Assembly: GCF_000833605.1 (NCBI RefSeq)
Contig: NZ_JXTG01000004.1
Location: 1 to 64,000 of the forward strand
Source: Anoxybacillus ayderensis
Lineage (GTDB): Bacteria > Bacillota > Bacilli > Bacillales > Anoxybacillaceae
DNA: 64,000 nt
Direction of reading: 5' to 3'
The notes beneath the pieces were generated by a model that made no database searches, had not been told where the DNA came from, and saw only the letters and a program-made list of their open reading frames with translations. How positions within the stretch are numbered: the first letter of the stretch is position 1; every line of letters starts with the position of its first letter. Both the position numbers and the translations under genes were made by a program. Below, piece by piece: positions 8,581 through 19,124 of the stretch.

Positions 8581-10954
8581 GGAAGAGTTTAAACAAACGT
8601 TTTTGAAGCGACTAGAAATGATGTACGGAAAACGTTTTTGGGAATCGACTGTTCTCGATCAGTACAATACGTTAGGCCATATGATTCGCGAGTATATTAG
8701 TAAACATTGGATTCAGACGAATGAACGATATCGTGCCCAACATAAAAAGCAAGTATATTATTTGTCGATTGAGTTTTTATTAGGACGTTTGCTAGGGAAC
8801 AATTTAATGAATCTTGGCATACGTGATGTCGTGGAAGAAGGATTGAAAGAGCTAGGCATTGAGTTAGCTCATATTGAAGAAGTGGAAATTGATGCAGGTC
8901 TAGGGAATGGGGGGCTTGGGCGTCTCGCTGCTTGTTTTTTAGACTCTCTCGCTTCTCTTGACCTTCCTGGACATGGACAAGGTATCCGTTATAAACACGG
9001 TTTGTTTGATCAAAAAATAGTGAATGGTTATCAAGTGGAACTCCCGGAACAATGGTTACGTCATGGTAATGTTTGGGAAGTAAAAAAAGAAGATTTAGCG
9101 GTAGAAGTGAATTTTTGGGGGAAAGTAGAATGCTACGAACAAGATGGTCGGTTAGCGTTTCGACATTATGATGTCGAAAAGGTAATGGCTGTTCCTTATG
9201 ATATGCCTGTCATTGGATATGATACGACGACTGTAAATACGTTACGATTATGGAGTGCCGAGCCTGCAAAATTTCCGCTTCATAAACATGTCATGCAGTA
9301 TAAGCGAGAAACGGAAGCGATTTCTGAATTTTTATACCCAGACGACACACATGACGAAGGAAAAATTTTAAGACTAAAGCAACAGTATTTTCTCGTTGCT
9401 GCAAGCATTGGGAGCATCGTACGCGATTATCGGCAACGGTACGGGCATTTGCAACATTTTCACCGCCATGTAGCCATTCATGTGAATGATACCCACCCTG
9501 TGTTAGCCATCCCAGAGCTTATGCGTATTTTGTTAGATGAGGAAGGAATGGGATGGGACGAAGCATGGCATATTACGACAAACACGATCTCTTATACAAA
9601 CCATACCACATTGTCGGAAGCGTTGGAAAAATGGCCAATTTATATTTTTCAACCGCTATTGCCGCGCATTTATATGATTGTGCAAGAAATTAATGAACGC
9701 TTTTGTCGCGACTTATGGAATCGATATCCTGGTGATTGGAAAAGAATCGAGGAGATGGCCATTATTGCCCATGGGCTTGTCAAAATGGCTCATTTAGCGA
9801 TTGTAGGGAGCTATAGTGTGAACGGTGTGGCGAAAATACATTCTGAAATTTTAAAGCATCGTGAAATGAAGCTGTTTTATGAATACTTTCCTGAAAAGTT
9901 TAATAATAAAACGAACGGCATTACACATCGCCGTTGGTTGTTAAAAGCCAATCCACAGCTTTCTTCTCTTATTACAGAAGCGATCGGAGCGGAATGGGTA
10001 AAGCAACCCGAACAGTTGATTCAACTAAAAAAGTATGCAAATGATCATTCATTTCAAGACGAATTAGCAAAAGTGAAACATTACCATAAACAACAGTTGG
10101 CGACGTATATTTATGAAAAAACAGGTGTTGTCGTGGATGACTCATCCATTTTTGATGTACAAGTAAAACGGCTGCATGCGTATAAAAGACAGTTGTTAAA
10201 TGTGCTACACATTATGCATTTATATAACCGATTAAAAGAAGATGAGCATTTCGACATGCATCCACGCACGTTTATTTTTGGGGCAAAGGCATCACCGGGA
10301 TATCATTATGCGAAACGGATCATTAAGTTAATTAATTCCGTTGCACAAAAAGTAAATAGCGATGAGCAAATTAACGGGCGATTAAAAGTCATTTTCCTAG
10401 AAAATTACCGTGTCTCATTAGCGGAAAAAATTTTTCCGGCTGCTGATGTAAGTGAACAAATTTCGACCGCTAGTAAAGAAGCATCTGGAACTGGGAATAT
10501 GAAATTTATGATGAACGGAGCTGTGACGATCGGAACGTTGGATGGAGCAAATATTGAAATTTTAGAGCGGGTTGGTCATGATAATATGTTTATTTTCGGG
10601 CTTACGGCAGAAGAAGTGTTGCACTATTACGCGAATGGCGGATACCATTCTTACGAATATTATCATCATGACCAACGTATTCATCAAGTTGTTAATCAAC
10701 TGGTGAATGGCTTTTTTCCTGATGCGTACGATCATTTTGAACCGATTTACGATTCATTGCTCGCTCATAATGATCAATACTTTGTTTTACGCGATTTCGC
10801 ATCGTATGCCGATGCGCAACAACGTGTTGGTGCAACGTATGAAGATCGGAGAAAATGGTTGGAAATGAGCGTTACGAATATCGCCTGTTCAGGATATTTT
10901 TCAAGCGACCGAACGATTGAAGAGTACGCTCATGATATTTGGCATATTCGTTAA
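8567..10954 (+). CDS. glgP: Glycogen phosphorylase
   Basis: 795-aa GT35 enzyme that releases glucose-1-phosphate from glycogen using a PLP cofactor. Conserved blocks: [17 protein letters not shown] near residue 120, VHNDTHP-type stretch ([10 protein letters not shown]) near 305, and [15 protein letters not shown] near 640 with the PLP lysine. Length matches the family. The ATG at 8567 is preferred over an upstream in-frame GTG at 8558 because GGGAG lies eight bases before the ATG. Last gene of the operon, so synthesis and degradation are co-transcribed. Confidence 0.96.
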   Translation: MFTNKEEFKQTFLKRLEMMYGKRFWESTVLDQYNTLGHMIREYISKHWIQTNERYRAQHKKQVYYLSIEFLLGRLLGNNLMNLGIRDVVEEGLKELGIELAHIEEVEIDAGLGNGGLGRLAACFLDSLASLDLPGHGQGIRYKHGLFDQKIVNGYQVELPEQWLRHGNVWEVKKEDLAVEVNFWGKVECYEQDGRLAFRHYDVEKVMAVPYDMPVIGYDTTTVNTLRLWSAEPAKFPLHKHVMQYKRETEAISEFLYPDDTHDEGKILRLKQQYFLVAASIGSIVRDYRQRYGHLQHFHRHVAIHVNDTHPVLAIPELMRILLDEEGMGWDEAWHITTNTISYTNHTTLSEALEKWPIYIFQPLLPRIYMIVQEINERFCRDLWNRYPGDWKRIEEMAIIAHGLVKMAHLAIVGSYSVNGVAKIHSEILKHREMKLFYEYFPEKFNNKTNGITHRRWLLKANPQLSSLITEAIGAEWVKQPEQLIQLKKYANDHSFQDELAKVKHYHKQQLATYIYEKTGVVVDDSSIFDVQVKRLHAYKRQLLNVLHIMHLYNRLKEDEHFDMHPRTFIFGAKASPGYHYAKRIIKLINSVAQKVNSDEQINGRLKVIFLENYRVSLAEKIFPAADVSEQISTASKEASGTGNMKFMMNGAVTIGTLDGANIEILERVGHDNMFIFGLTAEEVLHYYANGGYHSYEYYHHDQRIHQVVNQLVNGFFPDAYDHFEPIYDSLLAHNDQYFVLRDFASYADAQQRVGATYEDRRKWLEMSVTNIACSGYFSSDRTIEEYAHDIWHIR

Positions 10955-10957
10955 TAG

Positions 10958-10994
10958 AAAAGTCCTGTAAGCATATGCTCACAGGACTTTTTTA
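10958..10994. terminator. Terminator of glg operon (bidirectional)
   Basis: AGTCCTGT/ACAGGACT stem followed by TTTTTT, with A-run on the other side. Serves glgP and the convergent zinc-finger gene. Confidence 0.9.
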
Positions 10995-11714
10995 AGAAGT
11001 ATAAGGATCTTTTTCGTATGCAGGGAGGTCGCCGAGCGGAGACATAAGCTGCTCGTCGTCAAGCACTTGTTCATATTGTTCGTGTACAATGTTCGGATAA
11101 ATCGTAATACCTGTTCCGTAAAGGTCTGTCGCCGCAAATGTTTCAAACGGCTCGACATAGCCGATTTGTTCTCCGGCGTCAATATACATTCGATCATAAT
11201 GCACGGTGTCTTCTTGAACATCTGAAGGTGTTTCTGATGTACCGAAACGCGCAACTTTTTGCCAACTATCTTCGGCATCAAATGTTTCTGCTTCTTTATG
11301 AACGACAAATTCACCAAATGGAGGAGACAAGACGCTTTCTTCGATCGGGCGTTGTTGCGAAACAACTTGGTCAGGGCTATGTTCTTTACAAAATGTTGTT
11401 GTTGGAATAGCTTCAAGACGTTCGAATGGGATCGGCTTTCCGCATACTTCACAAATTCCGTATGTCCCATCTTCCATCGCTTGAAGCGCCCGTTCAATAT
11501 CGTGAAGTTCCCGTTTCGTATGTTCGTTTAAGGCGATATCTTTTTCTCGTTCATATAGTTCTGTTCCACTATCAGCAGGATGATTGTCATAATTCGATAG
11601 TTCCCCAACTGAGTCATGAACAGACGCTCGTATGAGACCGAAATGATCGTTTTGTTTTAGCCGTTGTACAATTTGCCGCTTTTGTTGTAATAACCGTTCA
11701 CGTAAAGTTTGCAT
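10992..11714 (-). CDS. yteA: DksA/TraR-type C4 zinc-finger protein (YteA family)
   Basis: 240 aa. The N-terminal half is helical and charged, typical of the DksA-like coiled coil. A zinc finger follows at residues ~92-113 (CEVCGKPIP ... FCKEH; Cys-x2-Cys then Cys-x2-His). The acidic C-terminal ~110 residues are specific to the Bacillus YteA group. Family members are thought to act on RNA polymerase or as regulators, but YteA itself is poorly characterised. It lies next to menA as in B. subtilis, which supports the symbol. Confidence 0.85.
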   Translation of the reverse strand: MQTLRERLLQQKRQIVQRLKQNDHFGLIRASVHDSVGELSNYDNHPADSGTELYEREKDIALNEHTKRELHDIERALQAMEDGTYGICEVCGKPIPFERLEAIPTTTFCKEHSPDQVVSQQRPIEESVLSPPFGEFVVHKEAETFDAEDSWQKVARFGTSETPSDVQEDTVHYDRMYIDAGEQIGYVEPFETFAATDLYGTGITIYPNIVHEQYEQVLDDEQLMSPLGDLPAYEKDPYTS

Positions 11715-11761
11715 ATCATCCCTCCTTCAAATTAGACTACACATAGTATGGACTAAAAAGA

Positions 11762-11798
11762 AAAAACCATAGCGCAAAGGCTATGGTTTTTTCTGGAC
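11762..11798 (-). terminator. Terminator of menA
   Basis: AAAACCATAGC/GCTATGGTTTT hairpin just after the menA stop with A/T-runs on both sides. Confidence 0.85.
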
Positions 11799-11800
11799 AA

Positions 11801-12736
11801 TTATTGTAGCCAATAATGAATGAACAGACCAACGACAAGTAAAAATCCAAATTGTGTATTTGTCTGAGCTGTCGCTTTCATCGCTGGCATCATGTCTATT
11901 GGTTTTGTCTTTCCAATAAATCCTTTTGTTGCTTTCCATGCTTTCGGAACGCTAAACAATACAAGCAATGTCCATGGTGAAATCGTTTTTGTAAAAACGA
12001 GCAATACGATCCATAAAAATGATGTCACAAACATGCCACCTAATAGCCAAATGGCACGCTTTCTTCCAAGTAAAATCGCTAACGTTTTTCGACCGCTTTT
12101 TTTATCCCCGTCTAAGTCACGAATGTTATTCGCTAATAAAATGGCTCCGACTAAAATGGAAATTGGAACAGAGACAAGAACAGGTGTTGTTGTCATTGTG
12201 CCTGTTTGAATAAAGAATGAAATTAAAATAATGGTAAGTCCCATGAAAAAACCTGCCGCTAATTCACCGAATGGAGTATAAGCGATCGGAATAGGACCAC
12301 CTGTGTAAAAATATCCTGCTGCCATGCAAATCGTGCCGATGACGGCTACCCACCAACTACTATTGACGCAAATATAAACACCAAGTAGCATAGCGACTGC
12401 AAAAAAAGACCAAGCAAGCAATAACACAGTTTTTGGGGAGATCCCATCACGAACGATCGCACCACCAATTCCGACAGATTCAGGTGTATCGAGACCGCGT
12501 TTATAGTCGTAATATTCATTGAACATATTTGTTGCTGCTTGGATAAATAACGAAGCTACGAGCATGGCAAAAAATAAAGGAAAGTGAATTGGTGCTTCGT
12601 CTACTGCAAGCACAGTACCAATAGAAACAGGAACAAACGCTGCAGTCAGCGTGTGTGGCCGCAATAAGCGCCACCAAACGCGCCAGTCTCGTTTATAGTG
12701 AACAGTTTGAGCATTTGAACGTACTGGTGTTGGCAT
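11801..12736 (-). CDS. menA: 1,4-dihydroxy-2-naphthoate polyprenyltransferase
   Basis: 311-aa UbiA-superfamily membrane enzyme. Attaches the polyprenyl chain to DHNA to give demethylmenaquinone. Eight to nine hydrophobic helices. The first Asp-rich motif is at residues ~70-80 (NMFNEYYDYKRGLD); the second is DLDGDKKSGRKT near 205. Transcribed divergently from menFDHBE, which makes its substrate, with about 155 bp between them. Confidence 0.95.
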   Translation of the reverse strand: MPTPVRSNAQTVHYKRDWRVWWRLLRPHTLTAAFVPVSIGTVLAVDEAPIHFPLFFAMLVASLFIQAATNMFNEYYDYKRGLDTPESVGIGGAIVRDGISPKTVLLLAWSFFAVAMLLGVYICVNSSWWVAVIGTICMAAGYFYTGGPIPIAYTPFGELAAGFFMGLTIILISFFIQTGTMTTTPVLVSVPISILVGAILLANNIRDLDGDKKSGRKTLAILLGRKRAIWLLGGMFVTSFLWIVLLVFTKTISPWTLLVLFSVPKAWKATKGFIGKTKPIDMMPAMKATAQTNTQFGFLLVVGLFIHYWLQ

Positions 12737-12893
12737 ACCATTCTTCTCCTTTGATTAAAATGTCGTTCACAATAAGTGTAGGGAAGTGGGGAAAATGTGT
12801 CAATGTCTTGACAATATAAATTGTTTCCTATCTCTAACGAACAATATTATAATGGAAAAGGGAAAAAAAGATTAAGTATAGGCGTGATACAAG

Positions 12894-14249
12894 GTGGTTA
12901 CTTTATATCAAAACAAAGTTATTGACCAATTGCGTGATGCGTTAAAGAAAAAAAAGCATATGGTTAGTGTCACTGTAAGAGTGGGGCAAATCGATCCTCT
13001 TTCCTTTTTTGCCGCTGGTGAAACGTTATTTCATGGCCAGCGCTTTTATTGGTCAGACTGCTTTCACGAGCACACGCTTGTTGGACTTGGACATGCACAA
13101 GTGATAAAAAGTGAAGAAAAGACGAAAAAGCGTTTTCGGGAAGTGGAGAAAGCTTGGCAACAAATTGTAGAAGGCGCTTTCATCGAAGGGGAAGGGCCAT
13201 TGATGTTCGGGGGGTTCGCTTTTGATCCGATGAAACGTTCTGCTGAGCATTGGAGCCATTTTCCTTCCGCTCAGTTTGTGATCCCGAAATTTTTGTTAAC
13301 AAAGCGCGGTGAGGAAACGTGGCTCACAGTTAATGTTGTTCATGAATCGTTTGCGGAACTTGAGAAAATGATCGATTCGTTATTTATCATACATGATGAA
13401 ATCGATAGCTACGATGTGGAAGTTGTCGAAAAAGAAGAAGTCGCTCGTGATCGTTGGTTTCATGCTGTTCGTCATGCAACCGATCTCATTCAAGACGGAG
13501 AGATTGAAAAAGTCGTTTTAGCACGCGAGCTATTTCTTTCTTTTTCTCATCGGATTGATCGCTCTCATGTGTTGTGCTCTTTGCGGGAACAACAACCAAT
13601 GAGCTACATTTTTGCGTTTGAAAACGGCTCATCTTGTTTTATCGGTGCTTCTCCCGAACAACTTGTGAAAAAGAACGGGTACATGTGTGAAACAGCTTGT
13701 CTAGCTGGTTCCATTCGTCGTGGACATACGATGAAAGAGGATGAGGAGCTCGGACAATGGCTGCTAAAAGACGATAAAAATCGTCGTGAGCATGCGTTCG
13801 TTGTCGACATGATTGAACAAGCGATGCATGAAATATGCACAGAAGTGATTGTTCCAAGTGAGCCGACTCTTTTAAAAATGCGACATATTCAACATTTGTA
13901 CACACCTGTTCAGGCGAAAATAAAGGAAGGAGTTTCGATTTTTTCGCTCGTTGAACGGCTCCATCCAACGCCAGCGCTTGGAGGATTCCCGAAACAAAAG
14001 GCGGTACAAACGATTCGGGACATTGAGCCGCTTGATCGTGGATGGTATGCTGCTCCGATTGGTTGGGTTCATGCGAACGGAAACGGAGAATTTGCTGTAG
14101 CCATTCGTTCCGCATTGCTTGAAGACAATGAGGCGCATTTGTTTGCCGGGTGTGGAATTGTTGCTCATTCTGATCCGCTTAGCGAATATGAGGAAACGAA
14201 TGTAAAGTTTAAGCCGATGTTACTAGCGTTAGAGGGGGGACGACGATGA
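12894..14249 (+). CDS. menF: Isochorismate synthase
   Basis: 451-aa chorismate-binding enzyme that makes isochorismate, first step of menaquinone synthesis. The C-terminal catalytic domain has KVVLARE (~residue 206), FIGASPEQLV, ETACLAGSIRRG, HTPALGGFPK and FAVAIRSALL. The start is a GTG preceded only by a weak ribosome site (ACAAG), so it could be wrong by a few codons. The end overlaps menD in ATGA, the start of a tightly coupled men operon. Confidence 0.95.
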   Translation: MVTLYQNKVIDQLRDALKKKKHMVSVTVRVGQIDPLSFFAAGETLFHGQRFYWSDCFHEHTLVGLGHAQVIKSEEKTKKRFREVEKAWQQIVEGAFIEGEGPLMFGGFAFDPMKRSAEHWSHFPSAQFVIPKFLLTKRGEETWLTVNVVHESFAELEKMIDSLFIIHDEIDSYDVEVVEKEEVARDRWFHAVRHATDLIQDGEIEKVVLARELFLSFSHRIDRSHVLCSLREQQPMSYIFAFENGSSCFIGASPEQLVKKNGYMCETACLAGSIRRGHTMKEDEELGQWLLKDDKNRREHAFVVDMIEQAMHEICTEVIVPSEPTLLKMRHIQHLYTPVQAKIKEGVSIFSLVERLHPTPALGGFPKQKAVQTIRDIEPLDRGWYAAPIGWVHANGNGEFAVAIRSALLEDNEAHLFAGCGIVAHSDPLSEYEETNVKFKPMLLALEGGRR

Positions 14250-15979
14250 ATGAAATGACCGCATATGTTGCCGCTTTTGTTGAGCAATTCGTTCATACGG
14301 GGATACAGCAAGTGGTGATTAGCCCAGGATCTCGTTCCACTCCTCTTGCGATGGTGATGGCTGAACATCCTCAGTTAAATATTCATGTCCATATTGATGA
14401 ACGTTCTGCTGCTTTTTTTGCGTTAGGCATGGCGAAAGCTTCTGGAAAACCGGTTGCCCTTGTTTGTACATCAGGTACTGCGGTAGCGAATTATTATCCA
14501 GCTATCGTTGAAGCATATTATGCACGCGTTCCGCTCGTTGTCATTACAGCTGATCGACCTCATGAATTGCGCGATGTCGGAGCACCGCAAGCGATTGATC
14601 AACTGCATATGTACGGGTCATATGTGAAATGGTTTGTTGATATGGCACTTCCAGAAGGAAATGAGCAAATGCTTCGTTATGCAGAAATGGTAGCTGCTCG
14701 TGCGGTATGTGTTGCAACATCTGTTCCTGCAGGACCGGTTCATATTAACGTACCGTTACGTGAACCGCTTGTTCCAATGCTCAATGAGTCGCTATTTTCC
14801 ACACCGTCCGCAACTCGCACGGTGTATAGAGGAAATAAACACCTTTCACAAGAAATGATCGATGAATTATATGAACAACTACGTCATGTCGAAAAAGGGG
14901 TCATTGTATGTGGAGATTTGCACGTGGAAGGGTTTGCTGATGCGGTGGTCGAGCTAGCGGAAGCGTTGCAATATCCTATTTTAGCTGATCCTCTCTCTTC
15001 ATTGCGAACAGGTGTACATCGAAAGCAGCTCATTATTGAATCGTACGATGCGATGTTGAAATGCGAAACGTTTGCAGATGCGTTCATTCCTGATGTCGTT
15101 ATTCGTTTCGGAGCGATGCCTGTATCGAAGTCGCTTTACCTTTGGCTGCAACGCCATAAACAAGTAAAACAAATAATTGTCGATGAAGCGGGGCAATGGC
15201 GCGACCCGACTTTATCACTTCACGTGCTTATTGAAGCGAACGAGGTGCAATTTTGTCATGAGTTAGCTCAGCGCGCTTCTACTACATCTCGTTCGTCACA
15301 ATGGGTCAACCAATGGAAAAAAATGAATGAACGAGCGAAACAAATGTTGTTACAGGCAAAAGAAGAAGAAAATATGTTTGAAGGAAAAATATTCATTGAA
15401 CTCGCTCAGTTATTACCAGATGAAGCGACTCTTTTCGTCGGAAACAGTATGCCTATTCGCGATGCGGATACGTTTTTTATGTCATCGCATAAGCGAATTC
15501 GTTTATTGGCGAATCGGGGGGCAAACGGTATTGATGGAGTTGTATCGAGCGCTCTTGGAGCGAGCTGTGTTGCACAACCACTTGTACTAGTCATTGGTGA
15601 CTTGTCATTTTATCATGACTTAAATGGTTTACTTGCAGCTAAATTGCAACAGCTACATGCGACAATCATCGTTTTAAACAACAATGGGGGAGGTATTTTC
15701 TCCTTTTTGCCGCAGGCGAATGAGCCGAAACATTTTGAACGGTTATTCGGCACACCGACACATTTATCGTTTCATCATGTTGTAAACATGTATGATGGAC
15801 ATTATGAAAAAGTAGAGACGTGGGATCATTTTCGTCGTGCGGTGGTAGATGCGCTCGCACGCCCGACGTTAAATGTAATTGAAGTTTCTTCATCTCGTGA
15901 ATATAATGTCGGAGTTCATCGGAAATTGTGGAAAGATGTTTCCCAGGAAATGTCCAACTTGTTGAACAAAGGGGAATGA
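14246..15979 (+). CDS. menD: SEPHCHC synthase (ThDP-dependent)
   Basis: 577 aa. Condenses isochorismate with 2-oxoglutarate, using thiamine diphosphate, to SEPHCHC. The N-terminal Pyr domain shows SPGSRSTPLAM and DERSAAFFALGMA; the C-terminal PP domain carries GDLSFYHDLNGLL and NNNGGGIFSFLP, the Mg/ThDP motif. ATG overlaps the menF stop; GAGGGGGGA lies seven bases upstream. Confidence 0.97.
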   Translation: MNEMTAYVAAFVEQFVHTGIQQVVISPGSRSTPLAMVMAEHPQLNIHVHIDERSAAFFALGMAKASGKPVALVCTSGTAVANYYPAIVEAYYARVPLVVITADRPHELRDVGAPQAIDQLHMYGSYVKWFVDMALPEGNEQMLRYAEMVAARAVCVATSVPAGPVHINVPLREPLVPMLNESLFSTPSATRTVYRGNKHLSQEMIDELYEQLRHVEKGVIVCGDLHVEGFADAVVELAEALQYPILADPLSSLRTGVHRKQLIIESYDAMLKCETFADAFIPDVVIRFGAMPVSKSLYLWLQRHKQVKQIIVDEAGQWRDPTLSLHVLIEANEVQFCHELAQRASTTSRSSQWVNQWKKMNERAKQMLLQAKEEENMFEGKIFIELAQLLPDEATLFVGNSMPIRDADTFFMSSHKRIRLLANRGANGIDGVVSSALGASCVAQPLVLVIGDLSFYHDLNGLLAAKLQQLHATIIVLNNNGGGIFSFLPQANEPKHFERLFGTPTHLSFHHVVNMYDGHYEKVETWDHFRRAVVDALARPTLNVIEVSSSREYNVGVHRKLWKDVSQEMSNLLNKGE

Positions 15980-15981
15980 AC

Positions 15982-16809
15982 ATGAAGTTTGTCGTTCGAG
16001 GGCAAACGTATTATGTAGAAATGCACGGAAAGGGACAGCCCATTTTGTTGTTGCACGGATTTACAGGTAGTTGTCAAACGTGGCATCCGCTTGTTTCGAT
16101 GTGGGAACAACATATGCAATGCATAGCAATTGACATTCTCGGTCATGGACAAACGGATGCTCCTTCTTCTGTACAACGATATCATATCGACATGGTTGCC
16201 CAAGATGTTGCTATGCTTTTGGAACAATTAGGTATAAAAAAAGCCCATGTGTTAGGGTATTCGATGGGTGGTCGGCTTGCATTAACATTTGCAGTCCGCT
16301 ATCCTCAGTATGTACAAACGTTAATATTAGAAAGTAGCTCTCCGGGGCTAAAGACGGAAGAAGAGCGCGTGAAGCGTCGGGAAGAAGATGAACGATTAGC
16401 GCAGTTTATTGAACAACATGGTGTCGCTTCGTTTGTTGATCGGTGGGAGAACATCCCATTGTTTTCTTCTTTAAAACGATTGTCCGAAGATGTACAACAG
16501 CGGTTAAGAGAAGAAAGATTACAGCATACAGCGATTGGATTAGCGAACAGTTTGCGTGGCATGGGGACAGGAGCGCAACCTTCTTGGTGGGAAGCGTTGC
16601 CTCAATTGATGTTCCCGACATTGTTGATTTGTGGTGAAGATGATGAAAAGTTTTGTCGAATTGCGTCAGAAATGGTACAATTATTACCAAACGGGACGCT
16701 CATCACCGTTCCGAATGCTGGGCACGTTGTGCATCTAGAGCAGCGTGAACGATTTTGTACACTTGTTCAACAATTTGTGTTAAGAGGAGGTTTATTGCAT
16801 GGCGATTGA
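15982..16809 (+). CDS. menH: SHCHC synthase (alpha/beta hydrolase)
   Basis: 275-aa alpha/beta hydrolase that eliminates pyruvate from SEPHCHC. Oxyanion region LLLHGFTGS near residue 25; nucleophile elbow [10 protein letters not shown] near 93 with the catalytic Ser; the His is in [10 protein letters not shown] near 253; Asp in GEDDEK. The ATG at 15982 is preferred over 15976 because AAAGGGG is then seven bases away. The stop overlaps the menB start by 11 nt. Confidence 0.92.
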   Translation: MKFVVRGQTYYVEMHGKGQPILLLHGFTGSCQTWHPLVSMWEQHMQCIAIDILGHGQTDAPSSVQRYHIDMVAQDVAMLLEQLGIKKAHVLGYSMGGRLALTFAVRYPQYVQTLILESSSPGLKTEEERVKRREEDERLAQFIEQHGVASFVDRWENIPLFSSLKRLSEDVQQRLREERLQHTAIGLANSLRGMGTGAQPSWWEALPQLMFPTLLICGEDDEKFCRIASEMVQLLPNGTLITVPNAGHVVHLEQRERFCTLVQQFVLRGGLLHGD

Positions 16810-17617
16810 ATGGGTAAAAGAAAGAGAATATGAAGATATTTTGTATGAAACGTATAATGGCATTGCAAAAATTACAATTAACCGTCCACAAGTACATAAT
16901 GCGTTCCGGCCAAAAACCGTTATGGAGTTAATTGATGCGTTTGCGTATGCTCGTGACGATGCAAATATTGGAGTCATTATTTTAACAGGAGCAGGTGGCA
17001 AAGCGTTTTGCTCAGGTGGCGACCAAAAAGTGCGTGGGCATGGTGGATATGTAGGTGACGACCAAATTCCGCGTTTAAACGTATTAGACTTACAACGCTT
17101 AATTCGCGTCATTCCAAAACCAGTTATTGCGATGGTTGCAGGTTATGCGATCGGCGGTGGCCATGTGCTACATGTTGTTTGTGATTTAACTATCGCAGCA
17201 GACAACGCGATTTTCGGTCAAACAGGGCCGAAAGTTGGCAGCTTTGATGGAGGATATGGTGCTGGTTACTTAGCGCGTATTGTTGGACATAAAAAAGCTC
17301 GCGAAATTTGGTATTTATGTCGTCAATACAACGCTCAAGAAGCGTTAGAAATGGGATTAGTCAACAAAGTTGTTCCACTTGAACAATTAGAAGAAGAAAC
17401 GGTGAAATGGGCGGAAGAAATTTTAGAAAAAAGTCCGACGGCTATTCGTTTCTTAAAAGCTGCGTTTAATGCAGATACAGATGGACTTGCAGGCATTCAA
17501 CAACTTGCAGGGGATGCAACGCTCCTTTATTACACAACAGACGAAGCGAAAGAAGGACGCGATGCATTTAAAGAAAAACGGAAACCAGACTTTAAACAAT
17601 TCCCGCGTTTTCCGTAA
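16799..17617 (+). CDS. menB: 1,4-dihydroxy-2-naphthoyl-CoA synthase
   Basis: 272-aa crotonase-fold enzyme that cyclises O-succinylbenzoyl-CoA. Signature [17 protein letters not shown] near residue 65 and [11 protein letters not shown] near 115, plus [12 protein letters not shown] with the active-site Ser/Asp region. The C-terminus [13 protein letters not shown] is the usual MenB ending. Start ATG 16799 has AGAGGAGG upstream. Confidence 0.97.
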   Translation: MAIEWVKEREYEDILYETYNGIAKITINRPQVHNAFRPKTVMELIDAFAYARDDANIGVIILTGAGGKAFCSGGDQKVRGHGGYVGDDQIPRLNVLDLQRLIRVIPKPVIAMVAGYAIGGGHVLHVVCDLTIAADNAIFGQTGPKVGSFDGGYGAGYLARIVGHKKAREIWYLCRQYNAQEALEMGLVNKVVPLEQLEEETVKWAEEILEKSPTAIRFLKAAFNADTDGLAGIQQLAGDATLLYYTTDEAKEGRDAFKEKRKPDFKQFPRFP

Positions 17618-17623
17618 AATGAA

Positions 17624-17658
17624 GACAGCTTGATGTATGCACATCAAGCTGTTTTTTT
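17624..17658 (+). terminator. Terminator between menB and menE
   Basis: ACAGCTTGATG/CATCAAGCTGT stem followed by seven T. It lies inside the otherwise continuous men gene set and should reduce menE expression. Confidence 0.85.
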
Positions 17659-17673
17659 GAAGGTGGTGTTAAG

Positions 17674-19101
17674 ATGATTCCAAACTGGTTGCTTCAACGT
17701 GCATATTTAACGCCGAATCGTATAGCGATATATGATGAAACAGAAACTATTTCATTTGCTGAACTTCACGAACGGACGGCAAAAAGAGCAAGACAGTTTG
17801 CTTATCTCGGTGTAAAAAAAGGGGATGTTGTCGCTATCTTAATGAAAAATAGCGCACATATGGTTGAAGTCATTCACGCCCTTCATTATATTGGTGCGAT
17901 TGTTTTATTACAAAATGTACGTCTATCTGTGGAAGAAGTAAAATGGCAATTAGAACATAGCGGGGCGCGATTTGTCATTTGTGATGAACCGTTTCGAGAT
18001 GAACGAGCGATCGAATGGGCGGAGTTTGCCAAACTTCGTGAACGAGATGAAAAATGGCAAACGATGTACAATCTAGATGATGTCGCAACAATTATGTACA
18101 CATCGGGAACGACAGGAAAGCCAAAAGGGGTTATGCAAACGTACGGAAATCATTGGTGGAGTGCAATCGGTTCTGCTCTGAATCTCGGATTACGTGAAGA
18201 TGATTGTTGGCTTGCAGCTGTTCCATTTTTTCATGTTAGCGGCTTATCGATTTTAATGCGGAGCGTTATTTATGGGGTTGGTGTTTATATTATGTCGTCA
18301 TTCGATGCGAAACGCATTAATGAGCTCATTTTTCAACAAAACATTACGATGATGTCCGCTGTAAGCACAATGGTGCAACAAATGATTCAAGAGTTAAAAT
18401 ATCCGTATCCTTCATCGTTTCGTTGTATGCTCGTTGGTGGTGGTCCTGTGCCACTTCCTTTGTTGCAATCATGTGCTGACTGGAATATACCGGTGTATCA
18501 AACGTACGGCATGACAGAAACCGCTTCGCAAGTAGCTACATTATCCCCAGATGCTCGCCATAAACACGGTTCAGCAGGAAAGCCGCTTTTCCATATGAAC
18601 GTTCGTATTGAAAAAGAGGGGAAACCGCTGAATGCGAATGAAGTGGGAGAAATTGTTGTAAAAGGTCCGAGCGTCATGAAAGGGTATTGGAACAATGAGC
18701 AAGCAACAGCCGCTGTGTTAAAAGACGGTTGGTTATATACCGGAGATATCGGATATATGGATGACGAAGGGTTTTTATATGTGCTTGACCGACGTTCAGA
18801 CTTAATTATTTCTGGTGGAGAGAACGTATACCCAGCTGAAATTGAATCGGTGCTTTTGCAACATGAGGCAGTAAAAGAAGCAGGTGTAGTCGGAGTTGCT
18901 GATGAAACATGGGGGCAAGTGCCATGTGCGTTTGTCGTATTGCATGATGTAACAGCAACAGAAGAGCAATTAAAGCAATTTTGTATGAATAAACTAGCGA
19001 AATATAAAGTGCCGAAGCGAATTTATATCGTTGATCATTTACCGCGCAATGCCGCAAACAAACTGATGCGCCATAAGTTGAAAAACTGGATCAATGAATA
19101 A
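17674..19101 (+). CDS. menE: 2-succinylbenzoate-CoA ligase
   Basis: 475-aa ANL-superfamily ligase that activates o-succinylbenzoate with ATP and CoA. The P-loop-like motif YTSGTTGKPKGV lies at ~residue 145, YGMTETASQ near 277, YTGDIGYMDDEGF near 355 and the C-terminal hinge region DRRSDLIISGGENVYP near 372; the catalytic Lys is in PRNAANKLMR. GGTGGTG precedes the ATG. menC, needed to make its substrate, does not follow here as it does in B. subtilis. Confidence 0.95.
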   Translation: MIPNWLLQRAYLTPNRIAIYDETETISFAELHERTAKRARQFAYLGVKKGDVVAILMKNSAHMVEVIHALHYIGAIVLLQNVRLSVEEVKWQLEHSGARFVICDEPFRDERAIEWAEFAKLRERDEKWQTMYNLDDVATIMYTSGTTGKPKGVMQTYGNHWWSAIGSALNLGLREDDCWLAAVPFFHVSGLSILMRSVIYGVGVYIMSSFDAKRINELIFQQNITMMSAVSTMVQQMIQELKYPYPSSFRCMLVGGGPVPLPLLQSCADWNIPVYQTYGMTETASQVATLSPDARHKHGSAGKPLFHMNVRIEKEGKPLNANEVGEIVVKGPSVMKGYWNNEQATAAVLKDGWLYTGDIGYMDDEGFLYVLDRRSDLIISGGENVYPAEIESVLLQHEAVKEAGVVGVADETWGQVPCAFVVLHDVTATEEQLKQFCMNKLAKYKVPKRIYIVDHLPRNAANKLMRHKLKNWINE

Positions 19102-19124
19102 GAGGAGGCAGCCGACGCCTCCTC

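Noticed and set aside
11138-11635. Plus-strand frames opposite the zinc-finger gene
   Set aside because: No ribosome sites and no family features; the minus-strand gene has a clear zinc finger.
15928-15981. Longer MenH N-terminus
   Set aside because: It would be encoded within menD and lacks a ribosome site; the family N-terminus begins at the ATG at 15982.
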